Origin: Nocardia elegans NBRC 108235
GTDB taxonomy: Bacteria; Actinomycetota; Actinomycetes; Mycobacteriales; Mycobacteriaceae
Length of the DNA stretch: 64,000 nt
Assembly: GCF_001612845.1 (NCBI RefSeq)
Contig: NZ_BDBF01000004.1
Location: 62,001-126,000 of the forward strand
Direction: 5' to 3'
This document shows, in pieces, positions 51,917 to 60,680 of the stretch. The position numbers were made by a program, and so were the translations under genes. Under the pieces are notes generated by a model that was not told the origin of the DNA, searched no databases, and worked only from the letters and a program-made list of their open reading frames with translations. Each line of letters begins with the position of its first letter. Position 1 is the stretch's first letter.

Positions 51917-52504
51917 ATGGTGAGCCGCAAAGTGTGCCTCGCGCAGGAACCGGAGGCGGACAAGCTGTTGTCGGAGGACGACTTCGCCCTCTTGACCGGG
52001 ATGCTGCTGGATCAGCAGTTTCCCCTCGAACACGCTTTCCGCGGTCCGAAGAAGATCGCCGACCGCATGAACGGTTTCGATATCCACCGGATCGCCGAGG
52101 CCGATCCGGAGGAATTCGAGGAATTGGGCGCGACCCCGCCCGCCATTCACCGCTACGGCCGGTCGATGGCCCGGCGCACCCAGGAACTGGCCCGATACGT
52201 CGTCGAACACTACGACGGCACCACCTCCGAGATCTGGACCCGCGACGATCCCGACGGCAAGGAAGTGCTGCGCCGGCTGAAGGAGCTGCCCGGCTACGGG
52301 GACCAGAAGGCACGCATTTTCCTGGCGTTGCTGGGCAAACAACTCGGTGTGCGCCCGGCCGGGTGGGAGAAGGCGGCCGGCGCCTACTCGGAGCCGAATT
52401 CGCGCCGCTCCGCCGCCGATATCGTCGACAACGAATCACTGCTCGAGGTGCGGGCCTTCAAGAAGCAGATGAAGGCCGCCACGAAGGAAGCCAAGGCGAA
52501 ATAG
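51917..52504 (+). CDS. HhH-GPD family base excision repair-like protein
   Basis: 195 residues. The helix-hairpin-helix is LKELPGYGDQKARIFLALLG. N-terminal FALLTGMLLDQQFPLEHAF matches an actinobacterial HhH-GPD family. In glycosylases of this fold the hairpin is followed by a catalytic Asp (V-D-T-H), but here that stretch reads GVRPAGW, and there is no Fe-S Cys cluster. Catalysis, if any, must use other residues. Start ATG 51917. Confidence 0.85.
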   Translation: MVSRKVCLAQEPEADKLLSEDDFALLTGMLLDQQFPLEHAFRGPKKIADRMNGFDIHRIAEADPEEFEELGATPPAIHRYGRSMARRTQELARYVVEHYDGTTSEIWTRDDPDGKEVLRRLKELPGYGDQKARIFLALLGKQLGVRPAGWEKAAGAYSEPNSRRSAADIVDNESLLEVRAFKKQMKAATKEAKAK

Positions 52505-52525
52505 CGCGGGCCTGCGGCGATCCGG

Positions 52526-53281
52526 CTACTGCGCGGTGTAGCCGCCGTCGACCAGGTGGTAGCTCCCGGTGATGAACGTGGCCGCATCGCTGGCCAGGAA
52601 TGCGACCAGCCCCGCGACCTCCTCGGGTGTACCGAGCCTGCCCAGAGCGTGTTTCTGGGCCAGGAAGGCCTGTGTTTCCTCGTCGAGGTTGGCGCCGAGC
52701 AGCGGAGTGTGGATGAAGCCGGGTCCCACGGCGGTGACCCGCACGCCCTGGGCCGCGTATTCCAGGGCCGCGTTCTGGGTGAGGCCGAGCAGGCCGTGTT
52801 TGGCCGTGACGTACGCCGAGGAATTTGCGAATCCCACGCTGCCGAGGATCGACGCCATATTCACGATGGCGCCGCCGCCGGCGGCCGCGACCGCCGGAAG
52901 CTGTTCGCGCAGTGCGTAGAACACGCCGTCGAGGTTCACCGACAAGACCTTGCGCCAGCCCTCCAGCGAATAGTCGCCGATCAGCGCGCTCTCCCCGCTG
53001 ATGCCGGCATTGTTGACCGCGATCCGCAGCGGTCCGAGTTCAGCGGCCGCCGCGACGCTGCGCTGGACGGTCTCCGGATCGGAGGCGTCGCCGGCGAAGG
53101 CGGCCGCCTGTCCGCCCGCCCCGCGAATTTCCTCGACCACCGTATTCGCGTTGTCCTCGTCGAGATCGAACACCAGGACCGCGGCGCCGCTGCGCGCGAG
53201 TTCGTGCGCGACCGCACGTCCGATCCCGGAACCGCCGCCGCTGACTATTGCCGCACGGTTGCTTACGTCATAAACGGCCAT
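52526..53281 (-). CDS. SDR family oxidoreductase
   Basis: 251 residues, classical short-chain dehydrogenase. The NAD(P) site is VSGGGSGIGRAVA, with an acidic residue at the end of strand 2 (VFDLDED), which favours NAD. NNAG, the Ser in NMASILGS and the YVTAKHG catalytic Tyr/Lys are present. C-terminal GSYHLVDGGYTAQ is typical. The substrate is unknown. ATG 53281 has AGAGGG upstream. Confidence 0.92.
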   Translation of the reverse strand: MAVYDVSNRAAIVSGGGSGIGRAVAHELARSGAAVLVFDLDEDNANTVVEEIRGAGGQAAAFAGDASDPETVQRSVAAAAELGPLRIAVNNAGISGESALIGDYSLEGWRKVLSVNLDGVFYALREQLPAVAAAGGGAIVNMASILGSVGFANSSAYVTAKHGLLGLTQNAALEYAAQGVRVTAVGPGFIHTPLLGANLDEETQAFLAQKHALGRLGTPEEVAGLVAFLASDAATFITGSYHLVDGGYTAQ

Positions 53282-53433
53282 GATCGACACCCTCTCCGAG
53301 ACATCGGTTAGGTCATTTACTGGGTCCTGATCGCTCGAAGCCGAGTGTAGCTGTGAGTTAGCGAATATGGGCGGGCGGTCCGAACCGGTGCTGTCCGCAC
53401 CGCGGCGGTGCGTACGCCGGACTGCGCGGCCGG

Positions 53434-54594
53434 TCAGCTGCTGCTCGCCGCCGCGGTGGCGAACGGCGTTGTGGTGACGCGGTTTTCGCGATGGGCGGGC
53501 GGCTGCCACAGTCCGCGACGCTGCAGGATCGGCAGGACTCCCTCACCGAACCAGTACGCCTCCTCCACATGCGGATAACCGGAGAGAATGAACTGCGTGA
53601 TGCCGAGGCGGGAGTATTCGATCAGCCGCTCGGCCACCTCTTCGTGCGAGCCGACCAGTGCCGTTCCCGCGCCGCCGCGCACCAGTCCGACACCCGCCCA
53701 CAGGTTGGGCGCGATCTCGAGCCGATCGGTGTTGCCGCCGTGCAGTTCCAGCATGCGCCGCTGGCCCTCGGATTCGCTCTGTGCCAGATTCGCCTGCACC
53801 CGTTCGATATCCGCCGGATCGACCGCCGACAGCAACCGGTCCGCCTCGGCCCAGGCCTGTTCGGAGGTGTCGCGGGAGATGACGTGGATGCGCAGGCCGT
53901 AGTCGAGAATCCGCCCCTGATCGACCGCGAGGCGGCGGATCCACTCCAGCTTCTTGCTCACCGCGAACAGCGGCTCGCCCCAGGTGAGATAGGTGTCGGC
54001 ATAGCTGGCGGCCACCGGTCCGGCGGCGGTCGAGGAGCCACCGAAGAACACCGGCGGAATCGGATCGGGCCGATTGTTCAGTTGCGCGTTGCGCACCCGC
54101 AGGTGCTTGCCCTCGAACGTCACCGGAGCCTCGGACGCCCACAGCTCCCGCACGATGTGCAGGAATTCGCCGGTGCGCTCGTACCGCTGTTCCTTGTCCA
54201 GGAAGTCGCCGTAGGCCTGCTGTTCGTGCGGTTCGCCGCCGGTCACGACGTTGAGGAGCAGACGTCCCCGCGAATGCCGCTGGAAGGTTCCGGCCATTTG
54301 CGCGGCGAGCGTGGGACTCACCACCCCGGGGCGGAACGCGACCAGGAATTTGAGGGTTTCGGTGGTCTCCACCAGCATCGCCGTCGTCAGCCAGGCGTCC
54401 TCACACCATGCCCCCGTCGGCGTCAGCACCGCCTCGAAGCCGTTCTCCTCCGCGGCACCCGCGATCTGATTCAGATAACGCAGCGACGCCGGACGGTCGC
54501 CCGACATCGAGGTGCCGTGACCGCCCGCGACCAGATTGCGGGAATCGCCATAGGTGGGAAGAAACCAGTGGAACGAAAGGCTCATTTCGGACAT
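53434..54594 (-). CDS. SsuD-like FMNH2-dependent monooxygenase
   Basis: 386 residues from ATG 54594. The luciferase-like fold shows the SsuD pattern: SFHWFLPTYGDSRNL, YLNQIAGAAEENGFEAVLTP, FLVAFRPGVVSPTLAAQMAG, RGRLLLNVVTGGEPHEQQAY, FFGGSSTAAGPVAA and the C-terminal FILSGYPHVEEAYWFGEGVLP. SsuD cleaves alkanesulfonates to sulfite using FMNH2. No ssuE reductase or ABC importer is adjacent. It belongs functionally with the sulfur block at 59.4-64 kb, though ~5 kb separates them. A GTG nine codons upstream is an alternative start. Confidence 0.88.
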   Translation of the reverse strand: MSEMSLSFHWFLPTYGDSRNLVAGGHGTSMSGDRPASLRYLNQIAGAAEENGFEAVLTPTGAWCEDAWLTTAMLVETTETLKFLVAFRPGVVSPTLAAQMAGTFQRHSRGRLLLNVVTGGEPHEQQAYGDFLDKEQRYERTGEFLHIVRELWASEAPVTFEGKHLRVRNAQLNNRPDPIPPVFFGGSSTAAGPVAASYADTYLTWGEPLFAVSKKLEWIRRLAVDQGRILDYGLRIHVISRDTSEQAWAEADRLLSAVDPADIERVQANLAQSESEGQRRMLELHGGNTDRLEIAPNLWAGVGLVRGGAGTALVGSHEEVAERLIEYSRLGITQFILSGYPHVEEAYWFGEGVLPILQRRGLWQPPAHRENRVTTTPFATAAASSS

Positions 54595-54759
54595 GATGGC
54601 CGACGGCCGGATGTGTGTCACCGGTTGTAATCGGGCTGGTTCTTAATCTGGCCCATCCGCATCGAACGCCCGCAAACTCCACCGATGCCGTGTGTCTGTG
54701 CCGGACACGGCAACCTGTGCTGCCGCGTGCCGGCAGTCGGAAAGTCGAGGAATCAAGCA

Positions 54760-55455
54760 GTGAAGATGAGGAAATTCGCCGTGCTCACGGCGCTGGTCGC
54801 GACGACGTTGGGTGCGCTGGCGGGGACGGTTCAGGCCGCTCCGGCCGCCGACGACGGTGTGGTGAACTACCAGGCGAGGTCCACCGAGAACGCGGCCGTC
54901 ATTTCGACCGATGCCGGGTCGATGGATGTCGAGGACGGCGTATTCAAGATCAAGGCCGCCGATGGGACCACCGTGGCCGGAACGCAATTGACGTTCCGGG
55001 TCGACGATTTCGAGTTCCCGATCGCCGCCGACATCTCCGGTCGTACCGCGACGCTGACTCCGCAGTTCGATCTGCAGCATGCGGTCTACAAGCCGGTCGC
55101 GCTCCCGTTCGAGGACAGCGCGCCGTGGAAGACCCCGTATGAGCGCGAGGTCGCCGCCTTCACTCGTCTCAAGGACACCATCGCTACCGGCGCTGCCATC
55201 GGCACCGCGGCCGGTGGTATCGGCGGTGCGGTCATCGGCTGCATCGCGGGCGCTGCCCTCGGTGTCGTCGCCACCGGCGCGCTGGCCACCCTGTTCGGCC
55301 TCGGCCCGCTCGGCGGCTGTGTCGCCGGTGCCGCCGCCGTCGGCTTCCTGGGCGTGCTCGCCGGCCAGATCTTCGTGACCGCTCCGGTCGCCATCGCCGC
55401 CGTGATCCAGTACTTCTCCACCATCAACGAGCCGTTCAAGGCCCCGGCCAAATGA
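54760..55455 (+). CDS. Secreted glycine-zipper protein, paralogue 1
   Basis: 231 residues from GTG 54760 (GAGGA nine bases upstream). A signal peptide (MRKFAVLTALVATTLGALAG, then TVQA|AP) is followed by a ~100-residue polar domain (DGVVNYQARSTENAAVISTD, FRVDDFEFPIAADISGRTAT) and a conserved bridge (PQFDLQHAVYKPVALPFED, then APWKTPYEREVAAFTRL). The C-terminal ~80 residues are rich in Gly and Ala with a glycine-zipper pattern and two Cys, likely membrane-inserting. I recognise no function. A close paralogue follows at 55681. Confidence 0.82.
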   Translation: MKMRKFAVLTALVATTLGALAGTVQAAPAADDGVVNYQARSTENAAVISTDAGSMDVEDGVFKIKAADGTTVAGTQLTFRVDDFEFPIAADISGRTATLTPQFDLQHAVYKPVALPFEDSAPWKTPYEREVAAFTRLKDTIATGAAIGTAAGGIGGAVIGCIAGAALGVVATGALATLFGLGPLGGCVAGAAAVGFLGVLAGQIFVTAPVAIAAVIQYFSTINEPFKAPAK

Positions 55456-55510
55456 AGCGGTTGCCGGCCCCACCCCTGAGCCGGTAATTATTCAGTGGTC
55501 GAATTGAAGG

Positions 55511-55544
55511 ACCCCCGCACTTTCGAGTGCGGGGGTTCTTTTTT
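55511..55544 (+). terminator. Strong rho-independent terminator
   Basis: Perfect 11-bp arms ACCCCCGCACT and AGTGCGGGGGT with a TTCG tetraloop and tail TCTTTTTT. It separates the two paralogues, so each has its own transcript. Confidence 0.95.
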
Positions 55545-55680
55545 AATTTGTGAGATTCGATTTATTTTCCCTTTGGCGCTATTCGAATCGACCTGGTTAT
55601 TAACCTCGTCGCTTTTTCGCATTCACCACAAACTGGATAAAGCCGATCCGGCCGAATGCAATGAGTGATGAGGAAAAGCA

Positions 55681-56400
55681 GTGAAGATGAGGAACTTTGC
55701 CGTGGTCGCGGCCACGGTGGCCGCCGCCGTCGGCGTGACGGCCGGCACCGTGAATGCCGCGCCCGACACACCCGACGAGGGTGTCGTCAATTATCGGGCA
55801 TCGACGAACGAGAAGTCGACGATCATATCCACCGATGCCGGTTCGCTGGGCGTGGAAAATGGTGTCTTCAAGATCAAGGCCGCCAGTGGGGCCACTCTCG
55901 CCGGAACCGAATTGACGTTCCGGGTCGACGATTTCGAATTCCCGATCGCGGCCGATATCGCAGGTCGCACCGCCACCCTGACGCCGCAGTTCGATCTGCA
56001 GCACGCGGTCTACAAGCCGGTCGCGCTCCCGTTCGAGGACCAGGCGCCGTGGAAGACGCCCTATGACCGGGAAGTAGCGGCGTGGACCCGCCTGACCAGC
56101 ACCATCACCGCGGGGGCCACGATCGGCACGCTGGTCGGTGGCATCACCGGCGGAGCCGTGGGCTGCTTGCTCGGCGGTATCGCGGGTGCGACCGTCGCCG
56201 CGGCCGCGATCGTCGGACTGTTCGGCGCCTTCCTGCCCGCGGCCGTGATCGGCTGCTTCGGCGGCATCATCGCGGTCGGTGCGCTGGGCACGCTGGCGGG
56301 CCAGTTGCTGGTCACCGCACCGGTGGCGATTCTGGCGGTCGCCCAGTACTTCACCACCGTCAATGCGCCGTTCAACCCTGCTCCGGCTCCGGCCAAGTAG
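55681..56400 (+). CDS. Secreted glycine-zipper protein, paralogue 2
   Basis: 239 residues from GTG 55681 (GAGGAAAAG upstream). Same plan as paralogue 1: signal peptide (MRNFAVVAATVAAAVGVTAG), polar domain (GVVNYRASTNEKSTIISTDA), the near-identical bridge FDLQHAVYKPVALPFED, then a Gly-rich hydrophobic tail with Cys (GCLLGG, IGCFGG). The polar domain and bridge are far better conserved than the tail, which suggests selection on that part. A low-GC stretch at 55545-55680 probably carries its promoter. Confidence 0.82.
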   Translation: MKMRNFAVVAATVAAAVGVTAGTVNAAPDTPDEGVVNYRASTNEKSTIISTDAGSLGVENGVFKIKAASGATLAGTELTFRVDDFEFPIAADIAGRTATLTPQFDLQHAVYKPVALPFEDQAPWKTPYDREVAAWTRLTSTITAGATIGTLVGGITGGAVGCLLGGIAGATVAAAAIVGLFGAFLPAAVIGCFGGIIAVGALGTLAGQLLVTAPVAILAVAQYFTTVNAPFNPAPAPAK

Positions 56401-56417
56401 GGCAGAGCGGTATCCCG

Positions 56418-56459
56418 CCGGGTACCCCGGGTCGATCGGCACCGACCCGGGGTACCCGG
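56418..56459. terminator. Bidirectional terminator
   Basis: Seventeen-base perfect arms (CCGGGTACCCCGGGTCG and CGACCCGGGGTACCCGG) with an 8-nt loop. It lies between paralogue 2 and the convergent beta-lactamase gene. Confidence 0.9.
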
Positions 56460-56500
56460 TTCTTGCGAACAACCTTGTAGTACAGGGTAATTCGGCACAA

Positions 56501-57454
56501 TCAGCGTGGAACAGGGGTGCCGTCCAAGGTGGCGATCGCGATCGTGGCGGCACGGGTGATCGCCGCATTGTCGTATTCGGCGTCCGGCCGGTCGCGGGTG
56601 GACAGGATCGTCAGCACGATCGGCGCACGTCCCGGCGGCCACGCCACGGCGATATCGTTGCGCGTTCCGTAGTCGCCCGCGCCGGTCTTGTCGCCGACCT
56701 GCCAGCCCGCCGGCACCCCGGCCCGGATCAGCGCACCGCCGGTGGTGTTGGCCCGCAGCAGTCCGGTGAGCACGTCGCGATCATCGGCGGCGACCGCCGG
56801 GTCGAGCACGTAGTGCCGCAGATCGGCGGCCAGCGCGCGCGGCGTACTGGTGTCGCGCTCGTCGCCGGGCAGGGCCTCGTTCAGCGTGGTCTCGGTGCGG
56901 TCCATCCGCGTGGTGGTATCGCCGATGGTGCGCAGCCGCTGCTGCAACCCCTGTGGGCCGCCGAGTTCGGCGAACATCAGATTGCCGGCGGTGTTGTCGC
57001 TGAACCGCACCGCGGCGTCCATGATCTCGCGCACGGTCAGGCCCTGGTCGACATGTTGTTCGGTGACCGGGGAATTGGGCACCAGATCGGCCCGGGTGTA
57101 GGTGATGCGACGGTCGAGTTCGGCGGGTGGGAGGGTGCTCAGCAGCGCTCCCGCGGCCAGCGCCTTGAACGTCGAGCAATACGGAAACCGCTCGTCCGAG
57201 CGGTATTCCACGACCCGTCCGGTGCCGGTGTCGAGCGCGTAGACGCCGAGCCGGCCGTGCAGGCGAGCCTCCAGATCGTGGAATTCGGCCAGCGATTCGG
57301 CGGCGAGCGGAACCGTCGATGTGGGCGCCGCGGTCGATAGGGGCGCGCTCGATACGGGCGCGGCGCTTCGATCGGCACCGCAGGCGCTCAGCGGGATGAG
57401 CGTGGCAGCGGCCGCGACCAGCACGGCCGAGCGGGTGAAGCGAGGGGGCATCAT
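56501..57454 (-). CDS. bla: Class A beta-lactamase (lipoprotein)
   Basis: 317 residues. It has all the class A elements: Ser94-x-x-Lys97 (STFK), Ser152-Asp-Asn (SDN), Glu188 with Asn192 (ETTLN) and Lys256-Thr-Gly (KTG). The signal peptide ends in the lipobox LSAC with Cys25, so it is probably membrane-anchored, followed by a Ser/Thr/Pro/Ala linker. It resembles the Nocardia FAR/AST group. ATG 57454 has AAGGA upstream. A LysR gene is divergent, with an inducible layout like the Streptomyces cacaoi blaL locus. Confidence 0.94.
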   Translation of the reverse strand: MMPPRFTRSAVLVAAAATLIPLSACGADRSAAPVSSAPLSTAAPTSTVPLAAESLAEFHDLEARLHGRLGVYALDTGTGRVVEYRSDERFPYCSTFKALAAGALLSTLPPAELDRRITYTRADLVPNSPVTEQHVDQGLTVREIMDAAVRFSDNTAGNLMFAELGGPQGLQQRLRTIGDTTTRMDRTETTLNEALPGDERDTSTPRALAADLRHYVLDPAVAADDRDVLTGLLRANTTGGALIRAGVPAGWQVGDKTGAGDYGTRNDIAVAWPPGRAPIVLTILSTRDRPDAEYDNAAITRAATIAIATLDGTPVPR

Positions 57455-57513
57455 ATGCGTTCCTTGTGGATGGATGGCTGTGAGCGCTCGCAGCAAGAGT
57501 GGCAGCCCTCGCG

Positions 57514-57551
57514 CATGCTGTCCAAGACACCTGTGGCGGTATCCATGCTGT
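57514..57551. promoter_or_regulatory. Repeated motif between bla and LysR gene
   Basis: CATGCTGT occurs at 57514-57521 and 57544-57551, exactly 30 bp apart (about three helical turns), in the 118-bp gap between the divergent genes. A palindrome GAGCGCTC lies at 57482-57489. These are candidate sites for the AmpR-like regulator; binding is inference. Confidence 0.45.
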
Positions 57552-57572
57552 TTCGGCATAGACTGCGCGATC

Positions 57573-58475
57573 GTGGACATGGTCGCCGCCTGCAAGGCGT
57601 TCGTCGCGGTGAGCGGGCTCGGTAGCTTCACCGCGGGTGCGGCCGCCGCGCAGATCCCGCAGTCGGTCGCGAGTCGCCGGATCGCGGCGCTGGAACGGCA
57701 CTTCGGCGCGCGATTGCTCGAACGAACCTCGCGCACGGCCACATTGACCTCGTTCGGCCGCGATATGTTGCCGTCGGCGCGGCGGCTGGTCGAGGCCGCC
57801 GAGGCTCTGGCGGAACATGCCGAGCGGGCCCGGCAACGCCCGTTCCGGTTGGCGCTGCCCGCCACCTGCGGGCCGGTGCCGCTGGCCGCGCTGATCGCCG
57901 AATGCCGCGCTGCGCAACTTCGGCTCGAACCGGAGCCGGCCGATCCGGCGCGGCGCGCGGAACTCACCCGCACCCACGAGGTGCGTGCGGCGATCCTGGC
58001 TGTCCCCGCCGATCGCGGCGTCTGGCGCGTACCGTTGGGCCTGGCCGACATCACCGGCCCGCACAGCGCGCCGATCTTTCTGGAAACCCTTCGCGTACTG
58101 CGCCTTTCGGGGCAGCAACGTCGGCGCGGCGTCTGGATACAGCCGGAGGACGATGTGCCGCACATCCGCGATCGGATCACCCGGCTGCGCGATTCGCTCG
58201 GCTTGCGCCCGGCCCAGGTGGAGGTCGCGCCGTCGCTGGTCACCGCGGTCGCCGAGGTGCTCGACGGCACCGATCTGCTGTTGTGCTCGCCAGCCCAGGC
58301 CGCCGAACTGGGCCTGCACTGGCGGCCGATCGGGGAGGTGGAGCTCGCCCGGGGCTACGACATCGCGGCCGGATCGCGCGAGGACGCGGAACGCGTGCGC
58401 GCCCTGGGCGCCGAACCGATCGGCCGCTGTCTCGGCGTGCCGGACAACGACGTCGCACGCGACGAGCAGAGCTGA
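57573..58475 (+). CDS. LysR family regulator, BlaA/AmpR-like
   Basis: 300 residues. The winged helix-turn-helix is at the N-terminus: [20 protein letters not shown], then [34 protein letters not shown]. The C-terminal domain is a LysR effector fold. It is divergent from the beta-lactamase and only 2 bp ahead of a cytoplasmic serine hydrolase. In Streptomyces cacaoi the LysR protein BlaA with BlaB activates blaL, and this arrangement is the same. GTG 57573 and ATG 57579 are both possible starts. Confidence 0.88.
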   Translation: MDMVAACKAFVAVSGLGSFTAGAAAAQIPQSVASRRIAALERHFGARLLERTSRTATLTSFGRDMLPSARRLVEAAEALAEHAERARQRPFRLALPATCGPVPLAALIAECRAAQLRLEPEPADPARRAELTRTHEVRAAILAVPADRGVWRVPLGLADITGPHSAPIFLETLRVLRLSGQQRRRGVWIQPEDDVPHIRDRITRLRDSLGLRPAQVEVAPSLVTAVAEVLDGTDLLLCSPAQAAELGLHWRPIGEVELARGYDIAAGSREDAERVRALGAEPIGRCLGVPDNDVARDEQS

Positions 58476-58477
58476 AC

Positions 58478-59386
58478 ATGGGCGTTTCGACCGCACTGCG
58501 CCGCGCGCGCACGGAACTGCACGACGCCGGACTGGACGGCTCGATTCTGGTGCGCGATCTCGACACCGGCGACGAGCTGGGCCTCGACGCCGAACTGGAA
58601 TTGCCGATCGCTTCGCTGGTGAAGGTGCCGCTCGTACTGGCGACGATGGAACGGGTGATGCGCGGCGAGATCGATCCGGCGGCTCCGATCCGGGTGCTGC
58701 CCGGCCGCAGCACGGTGGCCGGCCCGACCGGGTTGAGCAGATTTCGCCATCCGGCCACGGTCGCGGTCGAGGATCTGATGTATCTGAGCATCGCGATCAG
58801 CGACGGCGGGGCCACCGACGCGCTGTTCGAGCTGACTCCGCCCGCCGCGGTGACCGCCGAATTGCGCCGCCTGGGCCACGAGGGCATCGCGGTGCGGCAT
58901 CTGGCCGACGATCTGGTGCGGACCCCGGCCGAGCAGTTCGCCCCGGCCGACGGCCACCTCGCCCATGCCCTGGCCATCGAGGCCGCCACGGCCGGCCGCG
59001 GGCATCCGGTCACGCAACTCGACATCAGCCATGCGAACACCGGCACCGCGCGAGCGTTCGTCGATCTGCTCGCCGAAATGTGGCGGCCGGTGCGGGCCCA
59101 CCGCGACGCCGCCGCGAGAGTGCGAGAGTTCCTGTCGGGCAACCTGTTACGTCAACGCCTCGCCCCCGATTTCAGCTCCGACGCCACCCGCTGGTCGTCG
59201 AAGACCGGCACGCTGCTGAATCTGCGGCACGAGGCGGGCGTAGCCGAACACGCCGACGGGCAAACCCTGGCCGTAGCCGTGCTGACCCGATCGCGGGTAC
59301 CCGCCGTGGTGCAGCCCGGCGCGGAGGCCGCGATGGCTACGGCCGCGCGGATCCTCCACGACGAACTGCGGATGCGACCCTCCTGA
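58478..59386 (+). CDS. Cytoplasmic serine beta-lactamase-like protein (BlaB-like)
   Basis: 302 residues, no signal peptide. It has the penicillin-interacting Ser46-x-x-Lys49 (SLVK) and Lys242-Thr-Gly (KTG). The second element is Ser108-Asp-Gly instead of SDN, and I see no E166-type ExxLN motif. A cytoplasmic enzyme lacking the deacylating Glu is unlikely to destroy beta-lactams in the periplasmic space. A sensing or regulatory role with the LysR protein fits the S. cacaoi BlaB model. ATG 58478 is 2 bp after the LysR stop, so they are coupled. Confidence 0.87.
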   Translation: MGVSTALRRARTELHDAGLDGSILVRDLDTGDELGLDAELELPIASLVKVPLVLATMERVMRGEIDPAAPIRVLPGRSTVAGPTGLSRFRHPATVAVEDLMYLSIAISDGGATDALFELTPPAAVTAELRRLGHEGIAVRHLADDLVRTPAEQFAPADGHLAHALAIEAATAGRGHPVTQLDISHANTGTARAFVDLLAEMWRPVRAHRDAAARVREFLSGNLLRQRLAPDFSSDATRWSSKTGTLLNLRHEAGVAEHADGQTLAVAVLTRSRVPAVVQPGAEAAMATAARILHDELRMRPS

Positions 59387-59459
59387 GCATGTGACGGATA
59401 GTTATGTTCCCGCTGCGTGTAATGGGTGAGCGAATCGCGCTGCCGGGTCATCGTCGGGT

Positions 59460-60680
59460 ATGGCCTCCACAGCACCGCAGCAGATCTCCGATCGCGACCT
59501 CGACGACATCTTCGGCCCCGTATTCGACCGCATCGCCGCCGGGGCGGTGGCGCGCGAGATCGATCGCCGCCTGGCCTACGAGGAGGTCGACTGGCTGCGG
59601 CAAGCCGGATTCGGGGCGCTCCGGGTGCCGGCCGAATACGGCGGCTTCGGCGTCAGCGTGCGACAGCTGTTCCGGCTGCTGATCGACCTCGCCGCCGCGG
59701 AATCCAATCTGCCGCAGGCACTTCGGGTGCACTTCTCGTTCGTCGAGGATCAGCTGCTGGCCGAGCCCGGTCCCGCGCGCGAGCACTGGCTGCGCGCGGC
59801 CGGCTCCGGTGTGCTGGTCGGTAACGCCATCACCGAACCGGGCGTCGGCGCGGTAGACCGCTACCGCACCCGGCTGACTCGTGGCACCGACAACGACTGG
59901 CTGCTGAACGGCACCAAGTACTACAGCACCGGTTCGCTGTACGCCGACCATATTCTGGTCGCGGCAGACCGTGACGGGGAACGGGTGTCGGTGCTGGTCG
60001 ACGCGAATGCCGACGGTGTGCGGCAGAGCGACGACTGGGACGGCTTCGGGCAGCGGCTGACCGCCAGCGGCACAACGGAATTCAACGATGTGCGGATCCC
60101 CGAAGAGCGAGTGCTCGGCCCGGGTTACGGAGCGCCCGGCCGTACCTACGCCACCTCGTATCTGCAGTTGGTGCAGTTGGCGGTGCTGGCCGGTATCGCC
60201 CAGCGGGCGGAATCCGACGTTCGGGCCTGGGTCGCCGACCGCACCCGCAGCTACAGCCATTCGGTCGCCGATCTACCCCGCCACGACCCGCTGGTACAGC
60301 ACGTGATCGGGAAGTTGTCGGCCGCGGCGTTCGGAGCGCGAGCCAGTGTGCTGGCCGTGGCCGACCTGCTGGACGGCGTGCTGGCCGCCGGAGCACAGGA
60401 CGAGGCCGCGCTGGACGCGGTCGAATTGGCCTCGGCCCAGGCGCAACTCGGTGTGATCGACACCGTCCTGACCGCCACCACTCAGCTGTTCGAGGTCGGT
60501 GGCGCCTCGATCACCTCCGAAGATCTGCGGCTGGACCGGCATTGGCGCAACGCCCGCACCATCTCGGTGCACAATCCCGCGGTTCAGAAGGCGCGAGCCA
60601 TCGGCGACCACCTGCTCAACGGATCCGAACTCCCGTACGCGTGGAGCGCGGGTAGCCGCGAGGGCCAGGTGCGGCGATGA
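59460..60680 (+). CDS. Acyl-CoA dehydrogenase-fold oxidoreductase, SfnB/DszC-like
   Basis: 406 residues. The fold of flavin monooxygenases related to acyl-CoA dehydrogenases: LRQAGFGALRVPAEYGGFGV, LAAAESNLPQALRVHFSFVE, GNAITEPGVGAVDRYRTRL, WLLNGTKYYSTGSLYADHIL and the C-terminal RHWRNARTISVHNPAVQKAR. The HFSFVE and NARTISVHNP blocks are those of sulfur-acquisition SfnB/DszC members rather than beta-oxidation enzymes. The stop overlaps the next start by four bases. Role: oxidation of an organosulfur or related compound, inferred from the neighbours. Confidence 0.88.
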   Translation: MASTAPQQISDRDLDDIFGPVFDRIAAGAVAREIDRRLAYEEVDWLRQAGFGALRVPAEYGGFGVSVRQLFRLLIDLAAAESNLPQALRVHFSFVEDQLLAEPGPAREHWLRAAGSGVLVGNAITEPGVGAVDRYRTRLTRGTDNDWLLNGTKYYSTGSLYADHILVAADRDGERVSVLVDANADGVRQSDDWDGFGQRLTASGTTEFNDVRIPEERVLGPGYGAPGRTYATSYLQLVQLAVLAGIAQRAESDVRAWVADRTRSYSHSVADLPRHDPLVQHVIGKLSAAAFGARASVLAVADLLDGVLAAGAQDEAALDAVELASAQAQLGVIDTVLTATTQLFEVGGASITSEDLRLDRHWRNARTISVHNPAVQKARAIGDHLLNGSELPYAWSAGSREGQVRR

